Origin: Thiomicrorhabdus sp041583835
GTDB taxonomy: Bacteria; Pseudomonadota; Gammaproteobacteria; Thiomicrospirales; Thiomicrospiraceae
NCBI RefSeq assembly: GCF_041583835.1
Contig: NZ_JBFHFC010000029.1
Coordinates: 1 to 24,514 of the forward strand
DNA: 24,514 nucleotides
Direction: 5' to 3'
In this document: positions 1 through 7,001 of the stretch, piece by piece
Layout: each line of letters begins with the position of its first letter
Numbering within the stretch: the first letter of the stretch is position 1
The notes under the pieces: model-generated
What the model was told of the DNA's origin: nothing
Seen by the model: only the letters and a program-made list of their open reading frames with translations
Databases searched by the model: none
Made by a program: the position numbers and the translations under genes

Positions 1-157
1 ACTACCGGCAGGTGTTGAAATGGTAATGCCTGGTGATAACGTTCAGATGACAGTTGAGCTAATCAACCCAATCGCTATGTCAGATGGTCTACGTTTCGCG
101 ATCCGTGAAGGTGGACGTACTGTTGGTGCGGGTGTTGTAGCGAAAATCATTGATTAA
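1..157 (+). CDS. tuf: Elongation factor Tu, C-terminal end (partial)
   Basis: This is the last 51 codons of EF-Tu, the GTPase that brings aminoacyl-tRNA to the ribosome. The frame is open from position 2 to the TAA at 155-157; the start lies beyond the left edge. The visible part is beta-barrel domain 3, with VEMVMPGDNVQMTVELINPI and the family-typical ending REGGRTVGAGVVAKIID. A tuf gene just upstream of rpsJ is the usual str-S10 arrangement in proteobacteria. An intrinsic terminator follows within about 25 bases, so tuf is probably the end of the str operon. Many gammaproteobacteria carry two tuf copies; the window cannot show which this is. Confidence 0.95.
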   Translation, partial: LPAGVEMVMPGDNVQMTVELINPIAMSDGLRFAIREGGRTVGAGVVAKIID

Positions 158-177
158 TGAAACTAAGTGATTAATAA

Positions 178-214
178 AAAAGACAAAGTCTTGTAATGTG
201 ACTTTGTTTTGTTT
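178..214 (+). terminator. Intrinsic terminator after tuf
   Basis: A perfect 8-bp stem (ACAAAGTC 183-190 with GACTTTGT 200-207) closes a 9-base loop. A-rich sequence precedes it and TTTGTTT follows, so the stem can extend through A-T pairs. It sits 25 bases after the tuf stop and should end the str-operon transcript. The loop also holds the -35 hexamer of the proposed S10 promoter. Confidence 0.75.
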
Positions 215-219
215 ATAAT
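191..219 (+). promoter_or_regulatory. Proposed S10 operon promoter
   Basis: TTGTAA (191-196) and a perfect TATAAT (214-219) are separated by 17 bases, the optimal sigma-70 spacing. Initiation would fall near 226, giving a leader of about 65 nt before rpsJ. There is no room for a promoter between the downstream hairpin (234-271) and rpsJ, so S10 transcription must start at or before this point. Assignment is by pattern only. Confidence 0.7.
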
Positions 220-233
220 TCGCAACCTCAAAT

Positions 234-271
234 AGCAGTGATTTGAAAAAATCGCTGCTTTTCTTTTTTTT
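234..271 (+). terminator. Attenuator-like hairpin in the S10 leader
   Basis: An 11-bp stem (234-244 with 249-259, one T-G wobble) is capped by a GAAA loop and followed by an almost pure T run (260-271). This has the form of an intrinsic terminator, yet it lies between the proposed promoter and rpsJ, only about 20 bases before the start codon. In E. coli, ribosomal protein L4 (encoded in this operon) represses the S10 operon partly by stimulating termination in the leader. A similar role here is inferred. It could instead be a second tuf terminator that S10 transcription partly reads through. Confidence 0.7.
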
Positions 272-290
272 ACAAGAAGAGAAATTATAA

Positions 291-602
291 ATGGCGACTC
301 AAAATATTCGTATTCGCTTGAAGGCGTTTGATCACCGATTAATCGATCAATCTGCTAGAGAAATTACAGAGACAGCTAAGAGAACTGGTGCACAAGTTCG
401 TGGCCCAATCCCTATGCCTACTCGTAAAGAGCGTTTTACTGTTCTGATTTCACCGCATGTTAATAAAGATGCGCGTGATCAATATGAATTGCGTACACAT
501 AAGCGCCTGCTAGACATCGTTGATCCAACTGATAAAACAGTTGATGCATTAATGAAGTTAGATCTTGCAGCTGGTGTAGACGTTCAACTGGAATTGCGTT
601 AA
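291..602 (+). CDS. rpsJ: 30S ribosomal protein S10 (NusE)
   Basis: S10 is a small-subunit head protein that also acts as NusE, a partner of NusB and NusG in transcription antitermination and coupling. The product is 103 aa, the same length as in E. coli, and is colinear from IRIRLKAFDHRLID to the end, with the conserved GPIPMPTRKERFTVLISPHV segment and the RTHKRL motif. The ATG follows a GAAGAG ribosome binding site at 276-281 with 9 bases between. It is the first gene of the S10 operon, directly after the attenuator-like hairpin. Confidence 0.98.
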   Translation: MATQNIRIRLKAFDHRLIDQSAREITETAKRTGAQVRGPIPMPTRKERFTVLISPHVNKDARDQYELRTHKRLLDIVDPTDKTVDALMKLDLAAGVDVQLELR

Positions 603-660
603 TCGCAGTTAGTTAGTCATCAATCGTAATGACTGACATAAATAATAATGAGGTATTGAT

Positions 661-1299
661 ATGAGTATTGGTCTCATTGGTAAAAAGATCGGTATGACTC
701 GTGTTTTCAATGAGGAAGGTGTTTCTACACCTGTTACTGTAGTTGAAGTTTCTCCTAACCGAGTTACACAGCTAAAAACTCTTGAAACAGATGGTTATTC
801 TGCAGTTCAGGTAACGACTGGAACTGTGCATGCTGGTCGTGTAGGTAAGCCTGCAGCTGGTCATTTCGCGAAAGCGGGTGTTGAAGCTGGTCGTGGCTTG
901 TGGGAATTCCGTGTCGAAACAGACGGTGATTTGGAAGGTTTGGAAGTCGGTGCTGAACTGACTGTTGATCGTTTCAATGAAATCTCTGTTGTTGATGTAA
1001 CCGGAACAACCAAAGGTAAAGGTTTTCAGGGTGGTGTGAAGCGTCATAACTTCCATATGCAAGACGCTACTCATGGTAACTCTCTTTCTCACCGTTCGAA
1101 CGGTTCTATCGGGCAAAACCAAACTCCTGGACGTGTTTTTAAAGGTAAAAAAATGTCTGGTCACATGGGTGATGTTCGTCAAACTACACAGAACTTGGAT
1201 TTAGTTAAGGTTGATGCAGAAAATGGTCTATTGTTGATCAAAGGTGCAGTGCCTGGTGCTAAAAATAGTACTGTCATCGTTCGTAAAGCTGTTAAGTAA
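661..1299 (+). CDS. rplC: 50S ribosomal protein L3
   Basis: L3 is an early-assembling large-subunit protein whose loop reaches towards the peptidyl transferase centre. The product is 212 aa (E. coli 209). It opens with IGLIGKKIGMTRVF and contains GSIGQNQTPGRVFKGKKM, which includes the glutamine methylated by PrmB in E. coli. A TGAGG ribosome binding site (649-653) lies 7 bases before the ATG. The 58-base gap after rpsJ is the longest inside this operon and holds a small dyad (613-620 with 629-636, one wobble pair, 8-base loop) with no T run, so it is not a terminator. Confidence 0.98.
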   Translation: MSIGLIGKKIGMTRVFNEEGVSTPVTVVEVSPNRVTQLKTLETDGYSAVQVTTGTVHAGRVGKPAAGHFAKAGVEAGRGLWEFRVETDGDLEGLEVGAELTVDRFNEISVVDVTGTTKGKGFQGGVKRHNFHMQDATHGNSLSHRSNGSIGQNQTPGRVFKGKKMSGHMGDVRQTTQNLDLVKVDAENGLLLIKGAVPGAKNSTVIVRKAVK

Positions 1300-1306
1300 G
1301 GTGGGC

Positions 1307-1930
1307 ATGATGGATTTAAAATTAATTGAACTTTCTACTGGTAAAGAAGCAGGTACTGTTGAAGTTTCAGATTCTTTATTTGGTGTAGATTTTAATGAAG
1401 CCTTGGTTCACCAAGTTGTTAACGCTTATATGGTTGCTGGAAGATCTGGTACTAAAGGTCAGAAGAACAGAGCGGCAGTAAGTGGTGGTGGTGCTAAGCC
1501 ATGGAGACAGAAAGGAACTGGTCGTGCCCGTGCTGGTACTACACGTAGCCCTATTTGGGTTGGTGGTGGACGTGCGTTCCCTGGTCATAACCGTGATTAT
1601 TCGCAGAAAGTAAACAGAAAAATGTACCGTGGTGCAATGCGTTCTATTTTCTCTGAGCTAAACAGAAGTGGTCGACTAATTGTTGTTGATGATTTTAAAG
1701 TGGATGCTCCGAAGACTAAAGAATTCAATGCTAAGTTGGGTGCTTTAAACGTTACTGATGCGTTGATTATTACTGAAGCGTTTGATGAATACTTGTATTT
1801 GTCATGCCGTAACTTATATAGCGCAGACGTCTGTGATGTAGCTGGTATTGATCCAGTAAGTTTGGTTGGATTCCAGAATGTTGTTATGACTCAAGGTGCT
1901 GTTAAGCGACTAGAGGAGCAATTGGCATGA
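1307..1930 (+). CDS. rplD: 50S ribosomal protein L4
   Basis: L4 is a large-subunit protein lining the exit tunnel; in E. coli it is also the autogenous repressor of the S10 operon. The product is 207 aa from the ATG at 1307 or 206 aa from the adjacent ATG at 1310; E. coli has 201. AAGG at 1298-1301 is 5 bases from the first and 8 from the second, so 1310 (MDLKLIELSTG) may be the real start. The tunnel loop is recognisable as KGQKNRAAVSGGGAKPWRQK followed by GTGRARAGTTRSPIW. The TGA stop overlaps the rplW ATG, implying translational coupling. Confidence 0.97.
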   Translation: MMDLKLIELSTGKEAGTVEVSDSLFGVDFNEALVHQVVNAYMVAGRSGTKGQKNRAAVSGGGAKPWRQKGTGRARAGTTRSPIWVGGGRAFPGHNRDYSQKVNRKMYRGAMRSIFSELNRSGRLIVVDDFKVDAPKTKEFNAKLGALNVTDALIITEAFDEYLYLSCRNLYSADVCDVAGIDPVSLVGFQNVVMTQGAVKRLEEQLA

Positions 1931-2223
1931 ATCAAGAAAGAATTTTAAAAGTATTGCTTGCACCGCATGTATCAGAAAAATCTGCCACTATCGCGGATCA
2001 ATCTGGTCAGTACGTTTTCAAAGTAATTCCTTCAGCAACTAAGACTGAAGTGAAGCAGGCTGTTGAGAGTTTGTTTGATGTTAAGGTTCAATCTGTGAAC
2101 ATGATCAACATCAAAGGTAAAACAAAAGTTTTCAAAGGCCGTAAAGGTAAGCGTAACGGTATTCGTAAAGCGATTGTTCGTTTAGCTTCAGGTCAAGAAA
2201 TTGATTTTGTAAGTGCTGAGTAA
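1927..2223 (+). CDS. rplW: 50S ribosomal protein L23
   Basis: L23 sits at the polypeptide exit and is the docking site for trigger factor and SRP. The product is 98 aa (E. coli 100). It contains the typical APHVSEKSA motif near the N-terminus, VESLFDVKVQSVN in the middle and KGRKGKRNGIRKAIV in the loop that contacts rRNA. The ATG overlaps the rplD stop in an ATGA junction, so its translation is likely coupled to L4. Confidence 0.97.
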   Translation: MNQERILKVLLAPHVSEKSATIADQSGQYVFKVIPSATKTEVKQAVESLFDVKVQSVNMINIKGKTKVFKGRKGKRNGIRKAIVRLASGQEIDFVSAE

Positions 2224-2234
2224 GGAGTCTAAAG

Positions 2235-3062
2235 ATGGCAATTATTAAAAAGTCTAAGCCGACCTCTGCGGGCCGTCGTTTTGTAGTAAGTGTTGTAGAA
2301 CCTTCACTGCATAAAGGTAAGCCACATTCAGCCTTGCTTGAAAAGAAGTCTAAAACAGGTGGTCGTAACAATAATGGACGTATCACGGTCCGTCATCAAG
2401 GTGGTGGGCACAAGCAGCACTACCGTATGATTGACTTCAAGCGTAACAAAGTAGGTATTCCTGCAACTGTTGAGCGTCTTGAATATGATCCAAACCGTAC
2501 TGCTCATATTGCATTGTTGAAATATGCAGACGGTGAAAGAGCTTATATTATTGCACCTAAGAAATTGGTTGCCGGTGACGTTGTCGAGTCTGGTGATCAT
2601 GTTGCAATCAAGCCAGGTAACTGTCTTCCATTGAGAAACATTCCTGTGGGTACGGTTGTACACGCATTGGAAATGCGTCCTGGTAAAGGTGCTCAAATTG
2701 CACGTAGTGCCGGAGCGTCTGTCCAAATCGCTGGTCGTGATGGTGCTTACGTTCTTGTTAAGCTTCGTTCTGGTGAGATGCGTAAGATTCTTGCGGAATG
2801 TAAAGCGACAATTGGTGAAGTTGGTAACTCTGAACATAGCTTGCGTAAGCTAGGTAAAGCTGGTGCTAAGCGCTGGCGCGGTGTTCGTCCGACTGTTCGC
2901 GGTGTTGCCATGAACCCTGTAGATCACCCACATGGTGGTGGTGAAGGTCGTACTTCTGGTGGTCGTAACCCTGTTACGCCATGGGGTGTACCGACTAAAG
3001 GTAAGAAAACCCGTAGTAATAAGCGTACTGATAATATGATCGTACGTCGTAGAAACAAGTAA
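2235..3062 (+). CDS. rplB: 50S ribosomal protein L2
   Basis: L2 is needed for subunit association and for the peptidyl transferase centre. The product is 275 aa (E. coli 273). The N-terminal part has the RNA-binding GRNNNGRITVRHQGGGHKQ segment. The C-terminal part has MNPVDHPHGGGEGR, with the conserved histidine long discussed in peptide bond formation, followed by PVTPWGVPTKGKKTR. A strong GGAG ribosome binding site (2224-2227) precedes the ATG. Confidence 0.98.
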   Translation: MAIIKKSKPTSAGRRFVVSVVEPSLHKGKPHSALLEKKSKTGGRNNNGRITVRHQGGGHKQHYRMIDFKRNKVGIPATVERLEYDPNRTAHIALLKYADGERAYIIAPKKLVAGDVVESGDHVAIKPGNCLPLRNIPVGTVVHALEMRPGKGAQIARSAGASVQIAGRDGAYVLVKLRSGEMRKILAECKATIGEVGNSEHSLRKLGKAGAKRWRGVRPTVRGVAMNPVDHPHGGGEGRTSGGRNPVTPWGVPTKGKKTRSNKRTDNMIVRRRNK

Positions 3063-3077
3063 TAAGGAAGGACACTG

Positions 3078-3356
3078 ATGCCACGTTCAGTTAAAAAAGG
3101 ACCTTTTGTAGATCATCACTTGTATAAAAAAGTGGTTGAGGCGCAAGAATCTGGTAATAAACGTCCAATTAAAACATGGTCAAGACGCTCTATGATCTTA
3201 CCTGAAATGATCGGCCTAACAATTGCCGTTCACAATGGTAAAGAGCACATTCCTGTTTTCGTTTCAGAAAACATGGTCGGCCATAAATTGGGTGAATTTT
3301 CAATGACTCGTACTTACCGTGGTCATGCCGCGGATAAGAAAGCTAAACGCAAATAA
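3078..3356 (+). CDS. rpsS: 30S ribosomal protein S19
   Basis: S19 is in the head of the small subunit, next to S13 and close to A-site tRNA. The product is 92 aa, as in E. coli, starting MPRSVKKGPFVDHHLYKKV and containing IKTWSRRSMILPEMIG and the signature HKLGEFSMTRTYRGHAADKK. AAGGAAGG lies just before the ATG. Spacing to rplB and rplV is short, as expected inside the operon. Confidence 0.98.
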   Translation: MPRSVKKGPFVDHHLYKKVVEAQESGNKRPIKTWSRRSMILPEMIGLTIAVHNGKEHIPVFVSENMVGHKLGEFSMTRTYRGHAADKKAKRK

Positions 3357-3367
3357 GGAGAGTAAAA

Positions 3368-3700
3368 ATGCAAGTAAGTGCAACTCATAAATTTGCTCGT
3401 ATCTCTCCTCAGAAAGCTCGTTTAGTGGCGGATATGATTCGCGGGAAAGATGTTGAGACAGCAGTAAATATCCTTGCTTTCAGTGATAAAAAAGCAGCTT
3501 CTTTGATGAAAGTTGTTTTGAACTCAGCAATTGCTAATGCTGAAAACAATGAAGGCGCTGATATCGATGAACTTAAAGTTACCGCTGCTTATGTAAATGA
3601 AGGGCCAATCATGAAGCGTATGCGCGCTCGTGCTAAAGGTCGCGGTAACCGAATTCTAAAACGTACCAGTCACATCACTGTTACTGTTGGCGATAAATAA
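3368..3700 (+). CDS. rplV: 50S ribosomal protein L22
   Basis: L22 has a globular domain on the ribosome surface and a beta-hairpin that lines the exit tunnel. The product is 110 aa, identical in length to E. coli. KFARISPQKARLVADMIRGK is at the N-terminus. The hairpin region reads EGPIMKRMRARAKGRGNRIL and is intact, with no insertion or deletion of the kind seen in macrolide-resistant mutants. A GGAG ribosome binding site precedes the ATG. Confidence 0.98.
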   Translation: MQVSATHKFARISPQKARLVADMIRGKDVETAVNILAFSDKKAASLMKVVLNSAIANAENNEGADIDELKVTAAYVNEGPIMKRMRARAKGRGNRILKRTSHITVTVGDK

Positions 3701-3711
3701 GGAGAATCAGA

Positions 3712-4392
3712 ATGGGTCAAAAAGTACATCCTGTTGGCATTCGACTAGGTATTACAAAAGACTGGAATGCTCGTTGGTATGCTGACAGTAAGAACTATGC
3801 TGATTTCCTAGTCAGTGATGTTGAAATTCGTAAAGAATTAAACGAAAAACTTAAGCACGCTTCAATTAGTAAGTTGAACATTGAGCGTGTTGCGAATGGT
3901 ATTCGCGTTACGGTCTTTACGGCACGCCCTGGTGTTGTAATTGGTAAGAAAGGTGAAGATATTGAAAAGCTAAAGCAGTCTCTTATGAAGAAGACTGGTA
4001 TGCCTGTAAATATCAACATCGAAGAGATCAAAAAGCCTGAACTAGACGCTAAATTGGTTGCTGAAAGTATTGCTCAGCAACTAGAAAAGCGTATTCAGTT
4101 CCGTCGTGCAATGAAGCGTGCTGTAGGTAATGCAATGCGTTTAGGTGCGGAAGGAATTAAAGTTACGGTTTCTGGTCGTTTAAATGGTGCAGATATTGCA
4201 CGTGCTGAGTGGTATCGTGAAGGTCGTGTACCTCTACATACATTCCGTGCTGATATCGATTATGCAACATTTGAAGCTGATACCACTTACGGAAAGATCG
4301 GTGTTAAAGTCTGGATTTTCAAAGGTGAAAAACTTGGAAAATTAGCGCTTGACGATAATAAACAATCTAAGGGCAAGAAAGGCCGTAAATAA
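3712..4392 (+). CDS. rpsC: 30S ribosomal protein S3
   Basis: S3 lies at the mRNA entry tunnel and contributes to helicase activity. The product is 226 aa (E. coli 233). It has the N-terminal MGQKVHPVGIRLGITKDWNA, a type II KH domain with GVVIGKKGEDIEKLK (the GxxG loop), and the C-terminal domain with GRLNGADIARAEWYREGRVP. The tail is short and lysine-rich. A GGAG ribosome binding site precedes the ATG. Confidence 0.98.
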   Translation: MGQKVHPVGIRLGITKDWNARWYADSKNYADFLVSDVEIRKELNEKLKHASISKLNIERVANGIRVTVFTARPGVVIGKKGEDIEKLKQSLMKKTGMPVNINIEEIKKPELDAKLVAESIAQQLEKRIQFRRAMKRAVGNAMRLGAEGIKVTVSGRLNGADIARAEWYREGRVPLHTFRADIDYATFEADTTYGKIGVKVWIFKGEKLGKLALDDNKQSKGKKGRK

Positions 4393-4406
4393 AAGGATAA
4401 CTGACT

Positions 4407-4820
4407 ATGTTAATGCCTAAACGTACCAAATTTAGAAAAGTTCATAAAGGACGTAACCGTGGTTTGGCACAAGTTGGAAACAAAGTTAGCTTCGGTGATT
4501 TTGGCCTTAAAGCCTTAGAGCGTGGAAGAATGACTTCTCGTCAGATCGAAGCTGGTCGACGTGTAATGACGCGACATGTAAAACGTGGTGCTAAAATTTG
4601 GATTCGTGTTTTCCCTGATAAGCCGATTACAAACAAGCCTCTTGAGGTTCGTATGGGTAAAGGTAAGGGTAGCGTGGAATACTGGGTTGCTCAGATCCAG
4701 CCAGGAAGAATCCTTTATGAAATCCAGGGTGTGGATGAAAAGCTAGCTCGTGAAGCATTTGCTTTAGCTGCTGCTAAACTTCCATTTAAAACCCAAGTTG
4801 TAACCAGAACGGTGATGTAA
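4407..4820 (+). CDS. rplP: 50S ribosomal protein L16
   Basis: L16 binds near the A site and helps place aminoacyl-tRNA. The product is 137 aa (E. coli 136) and starts MLMPKRTKFRKVHKGRNRG, matching the E. coli beginning MLQPKRTKFRK, which fixes the start at 4407. The segment MGKGKGSVEYWVAQIQPGR, next to the arginine hydroxylated by YcfD in E. coli, is present. Its TAA stop is followed with no gap by the rpmC ATG. Confidence 0.98.
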   Translation: MLMPKRTKFRKVHKGRNRGLAQVGNKVSFGDFGLKALERGRMTSRQIEAGRRVMTRHVKRGAKIWIRVFPDKPITNKPLEVRMGKGKGSVEYWVAQIQPGRILYEIQGVDEKLAREAFALAAAKLPFKTQVVTRTVM

Positions 4821-5012
4821 ATGACTGCAAAAGAACTACATGACAAAACAGTTGAAGAATTGAAAGCAGAATTAATTGAGTTGCTTAAAGAGCAATTCAA
4901 CTTAAGAATGCAACACGCAACTGGTCAGTTATCTAACTCTGCGCAATTAAAGACTGTACGTCGTTCAATTGCTAGAGTTAAAACCATCATTCGTCAAAAA
5001 GTGAGTAAATAA
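4821..5012 (+). CDS. rpmC: 50S ribosomal protein L29
   Basis: L29 is a small helical protein next to L23 at the exit site. The product is 63 aa, as in E. coli, starting MTAKELHDKTVEELKAELIE and predicted to be almost wholly alpha-helical. The ATG comes directly after the rplP stop with no separate strong ribosome binding site, so coupled translation is likely. Confidence 0.97.
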   Translation: MTAKELHDKTVEELKAELIELLKEQFNLRMQHATGQLSNSAQLKTVRRSIARVKTIIRQKVSK

Positions 5013-5014
5013 GA

Positions 5015-5278
5015 ATGGCTGGTCAAGAGAAAAAAGCACGTACTATTCAAGGTGTCGTAGTAAGTAACGGTATGCAGCAATCAATCGTTGTTCGTACTGA
5101 TCGTTTTATTAAACACCCTAAATACAAAAAGTTCGTTAGAAAGTCTACTAAAGTAATGGCTCATGATGCTGATAACAGCGCGGGCGTTGGTGATTCTGTA
5201 ACTATTCAGGAATGTAAACCAATGTCTAAGAATAAGTCATGGACTTTAGTTAGTATTGACGAAAAAGCGAAAATTTAA
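5015..5278 (+). CDS. rpsQ: 30S ribosomal protein S17
   Basis: S17 is a primary 16S rRNA-binding protein of the small-subunit body with an OB fold. The product is 87 aa (E. coli 84), with IQGVVVSNGMQQSIVVRTDR, the conserved HPKYKKFVRKSTKVMAHD, and GDSVTIQECKPMSKNKSW. It starts two bases after the rpmC stop and has only a weak ribosome binding site. It is the last gene of the S10 operon; the next gap contains the spc promoter and a hairpin. Confidence 0.97.
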   Translation: MAGQEKKARTIQGVVVSNGMQQSIVVRTDRFIKHPKYKKFVRKSTKVMAHDADNSAGVGDSVTIQECKPMSKNKSWTLVSIDEKAKI

Positions 5279-5293
5279 AGTTTTAAACTTTAA

Positions 5294-5323
5294 TTAGCAT
5301 GTAGTCAAATTATTTGATATAAT
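5294..5323 (+). promoter_or_regulatory. Proposed spc operon promoter
   Basis: A perfect TATAAT (5318-5323) is preceded by TGA, giving an extended -10 element (TGN-TATAAT). A partial -35, TTAGCA (5294-5299, 4 of 6 matches), lies 18 bases upstream. Initiation near 5330 would put the hairpin at 5335-5386 at the very start of the transcript. It lies in the only large gap between rpsQ and rplN. Confidence 0.7.
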
Positions 5324-5334
5324 TGACTGATTCG

Positions 5335-5386
5335 AAACCGTTATAGTGGTTAAGCCTTTAAGGAACTGATCACCATAGCGGTTTTT
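5335..5386 (+). terminator. Terminator-like hairpin in the spc leader
   Basis: A stem of about 17 pairs joins 5335-5351 to 5368-5384, with one A-C mismatch and a few G-T wobbles, and closes a 16-base loop. The 3' arm runs into TTTTT (5382-5386). It may end part of the S10 transcript. Because it lies between the spc promoter and rplN, it could also attenuate spc transcription. The T run is short and partly inside the stem, so termination strength is uncertain. Confidence 0.6.
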
Positions 5387-5424
5387 GTGCTGTAATAATT
5401 TTACTTTATGGATGGAGTACCACC

Positions 5425-5793
5425 ATGATTCAGATGCAATCAGTGCTTGATGTTGCAGATAACAGTGGAGCACGACGTGTCCAGTGTATTAAGGTATTGG
5501 GCGGTTCTAAACGTCGTTATGCCAACATTGGTGACGTAATTAAAGTGAGTGTTAAGGAAGCTGCGCCACGTGGTAAGGTTAAGAAAGGTGACGTTTATAA
5601 CGCTGTTGTAGTTCGTACTGCAAAAGGTGTTAGACGTAACGACGGTTCTTTGATTAAGTTCGACGGTAATGCTGCTGTTATTCTTAATGCGAAATTAGAG
5701 CCTGTTGGAACACGTATCTTTGGGCCGGTCACACGTGAGCTTCGTAATGAAAAGTTTATGAAAATTGTTTCATTAGCTCCTGAAGTTTTATAA
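5425..5793 (+). CDS. rplN: 50S ribosomal protein L14
   Basis: L14 is at the subunit interface and is the target of the silencing factor RsfS. The product is 122 aa (E. coli 123), beginning MIQMQSVLDVADNSGARRVQ, with GDVIKVSVKEAAPRGKVKKG and a C-terminal GTRIFGPVTRELRNEKFMKI. A GGAG ribosome binding site lies 9 bases before the ATG. It is the first gene of the spc operon. Confidence 0.98.
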   Translation: MIQMQSVLDVADNSGARRVQCIKVLGGSKRRYANIGDVIKVSVKEAAPRGKVKKGDVYNAVVVRTAKGVRRNDGSLIKFDGNAAVILNAKLEPVGTRIFGPVTRELRNEKFMKIVSLAPEVL

Positions 5794-5803
5794 GGAATAA
5801 GTG

Positions 5804-6118
5804 ATGAATCGATTAAGAAAAGGTGACGAAGTTATCGTTATCACTGGTAAGGATAAAGGTAAGCGTGGTTCTGTCTCTGCTGTTTTAGATAACGGTAAAG
5901 TTTTAGTGGATGGAATCAACCTGGTTAAGAAGCATACCAAAGCAAACCCTATGACAGGTGCGCAAGGTGGTATCGTTTCTAAGGAAATGCCTATGGACGC
6001 TTCGAATGTGGCATTGTTGAATCCTGAAACTAATAAAGCCGACAAAGTTGGTTTTAAGTTTGAAGGTGAAACCAAAATCCGCTTTTTCAAGTCTACTGGC
6101 AAAGCAGTTGATGCTTAA
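5804..6118 (+). CDS. rplX: 50S ribosomal protein L24
   Basis: L24 is an initiator of 50S assembly and carries a KOW motif. From the ATG at 5804 the product is 104 aa, the same as E. coli. A GTG one codon earlier (5801) would add one residue, but AAGGA is better placed for the ATG. The N-terminus MNRLRKGDEVIVITGKDKGK holds the KOW element; GINLVKKHTKANPMTGAQGG follows. Confidence 0.96.
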   Translation: MNRLRKGDEVIVITGKDKGKRGSVSAVLDNGKVLVDGINLVKKHTKANPMTGAQGGIVSKEMPMDASNVALLNPETNKADKVGFKFEGETKIRFFKSTGKAVDA

Positions 6119-6132
6119 GATAGGTTAGAAGA

Positions 6133-6672
6133 ATGGCAAGATTACAGAAAATCTACAATGACCAAGTAGTAGCTCAGTTAACTGAGAAGTTTGGTTACAA
6201 ATCACCTATGCAGGCACCTAGGTTAACTAAAATTACCATCAATATGGGTGTTGGTGAAGCAATCGGTGACAAGAAAGTTTTAGATAACGCTGTAGCTGAT
6301 CTGGAAAAGATTGCAGGTCAGAAGGTTGTTAGAACACTTGCACGTAAATCTGTTGCGAGCTTTAAAGTTCGTGAAGGTTATCCGGTTGGTTGTAAGGTGA
6401 CATTACGTGGCGAAAGAATGTATGAATTCTTAGATCGCCTTATTAATATCGCGCTTCCACGAGTTCGTGATTTCCGTGGAGTCAATCCGAATGCGTTTGA
6501 CGGTCGTGGTAATTACAACCTAGGTTTGAAAGAGCAGATCATCTTCCCTGAAATCGAGTTTGAGAAAGTTGATAAGATCCGTGGTATGGATATTAACTTT
6601 GCTACGACTGCTGGTTCTAATGATGAAGCTAAAGCTCTTCTAGAAGCCTTTAATTTTCCATTTAAGAAATAG
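6133..6672 (+). CDS. rplE: 50S ribosomal protein L5
   Basis: L5 binds 5S rRNA and contacts P-site tRNA. The product is 179 aa, as in E. coli, with KITINMGVGEA, ARKSVASFKVREGYPVGCKV and IFPEIEFEKVDKIRGMDI. In E. coli the mRNA around the rplX-rplE junction binds S8 to repress the spc operon. I did not see a clear copy of that structure in the 14-base gap here, and computed folding would be needed to judge it. Confidence 0.98.
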   Translation: MARLQKIYNDQVVAQLTEKFGYKSPMQAPRLTKITINMGVGEAIGDKKVLDNAVADLEKIAGQKVVRTLARKSVASFKVREGYPVGCKVTLRGERMYEFLDRLINIALPRVRDFRGVNPNAFDGRGNYNLGLKEQIIFPEIEFEKVDKIRGMDINFATTAGSNDEAKALLEAFNFPFKK

Positions 6673-6683
6673 AGGGTTTTCTT

Positions 6684-6989
6684 GTGGCTAAGCAATCAAT
6701 GATTGAAAGAGAAAAGAAACGCGCTAAGACAGTTGCTAAATATGCAGAGAAACGTACTGCATTGAAAAAAGCATCTGTTGATATGTCTTTAAGTTTCGAA
6801 GAGCGTATGGAAGCAGTAGATAAGTTGGCTAAATTGCCACGTAATGCTTCTCCTGTTCGTCAGCAGAACCGTTGTCGTTTAACAGGGCGTCCACACGGCG
6901 TATATAGAAAGTTTGGTTTGTCACGTAACATGCTACGTCAGTTAGCAATGCAAGGTGATGTTCCTGGTTTAAGAAAAGCCAGTTGGTAA
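6684..6989 (+). CDS. rpsN: 30S ribosomal protein S14 (zinc-independent type)
   Basis: S14 is in the head of the small subunit. The product is 101 aa, as in E. coli, and is the long form without the CxxC zinc-binding pairs of short S14 proteins. It contains NRCRLTGRPHGVYRKFGLSR and ends LRKASW. The start is a GTG at 6684, the only non-ATG start I assign in the supercluster; AGAGGG about 8 bases upstream is its ribosome binding site. The family-typical beginning MAKQSMIEREKKR supports that start. Confidence 0.97.
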   Translation: MAKQSMIEREKKRAKTVAKYAEKRTALKKASVDMSLSFEERMEAVDKLAKLPRNASPVRQQNRCRLTGRPHGVYRKFGLSRNMLRQLAMQGDVPGLRKASW

Positions 6990-7001
6990 GGATAAATATC
7001 T

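Noticed and set aside
613..636. Small hairpin between rpsJ and rplC
   Set aside because: It has only 8 pairs with one wobble and no T run; there is no evidence of a regulatory role inside this operon.
772..1182. Long antisense frame inside rplC
   Set aside because: It is a shadow of biased codon use in rplC, with low-complexity T/S/R-rich content and no recognisable domain.
1244..1306. Upstream extension of the rplD frame to 1244
   Set aside because: It would overlap the end of rplC by 56 bases and adds residues not found in L4; ATGs at 1307/1310 have a ribosome binding site.
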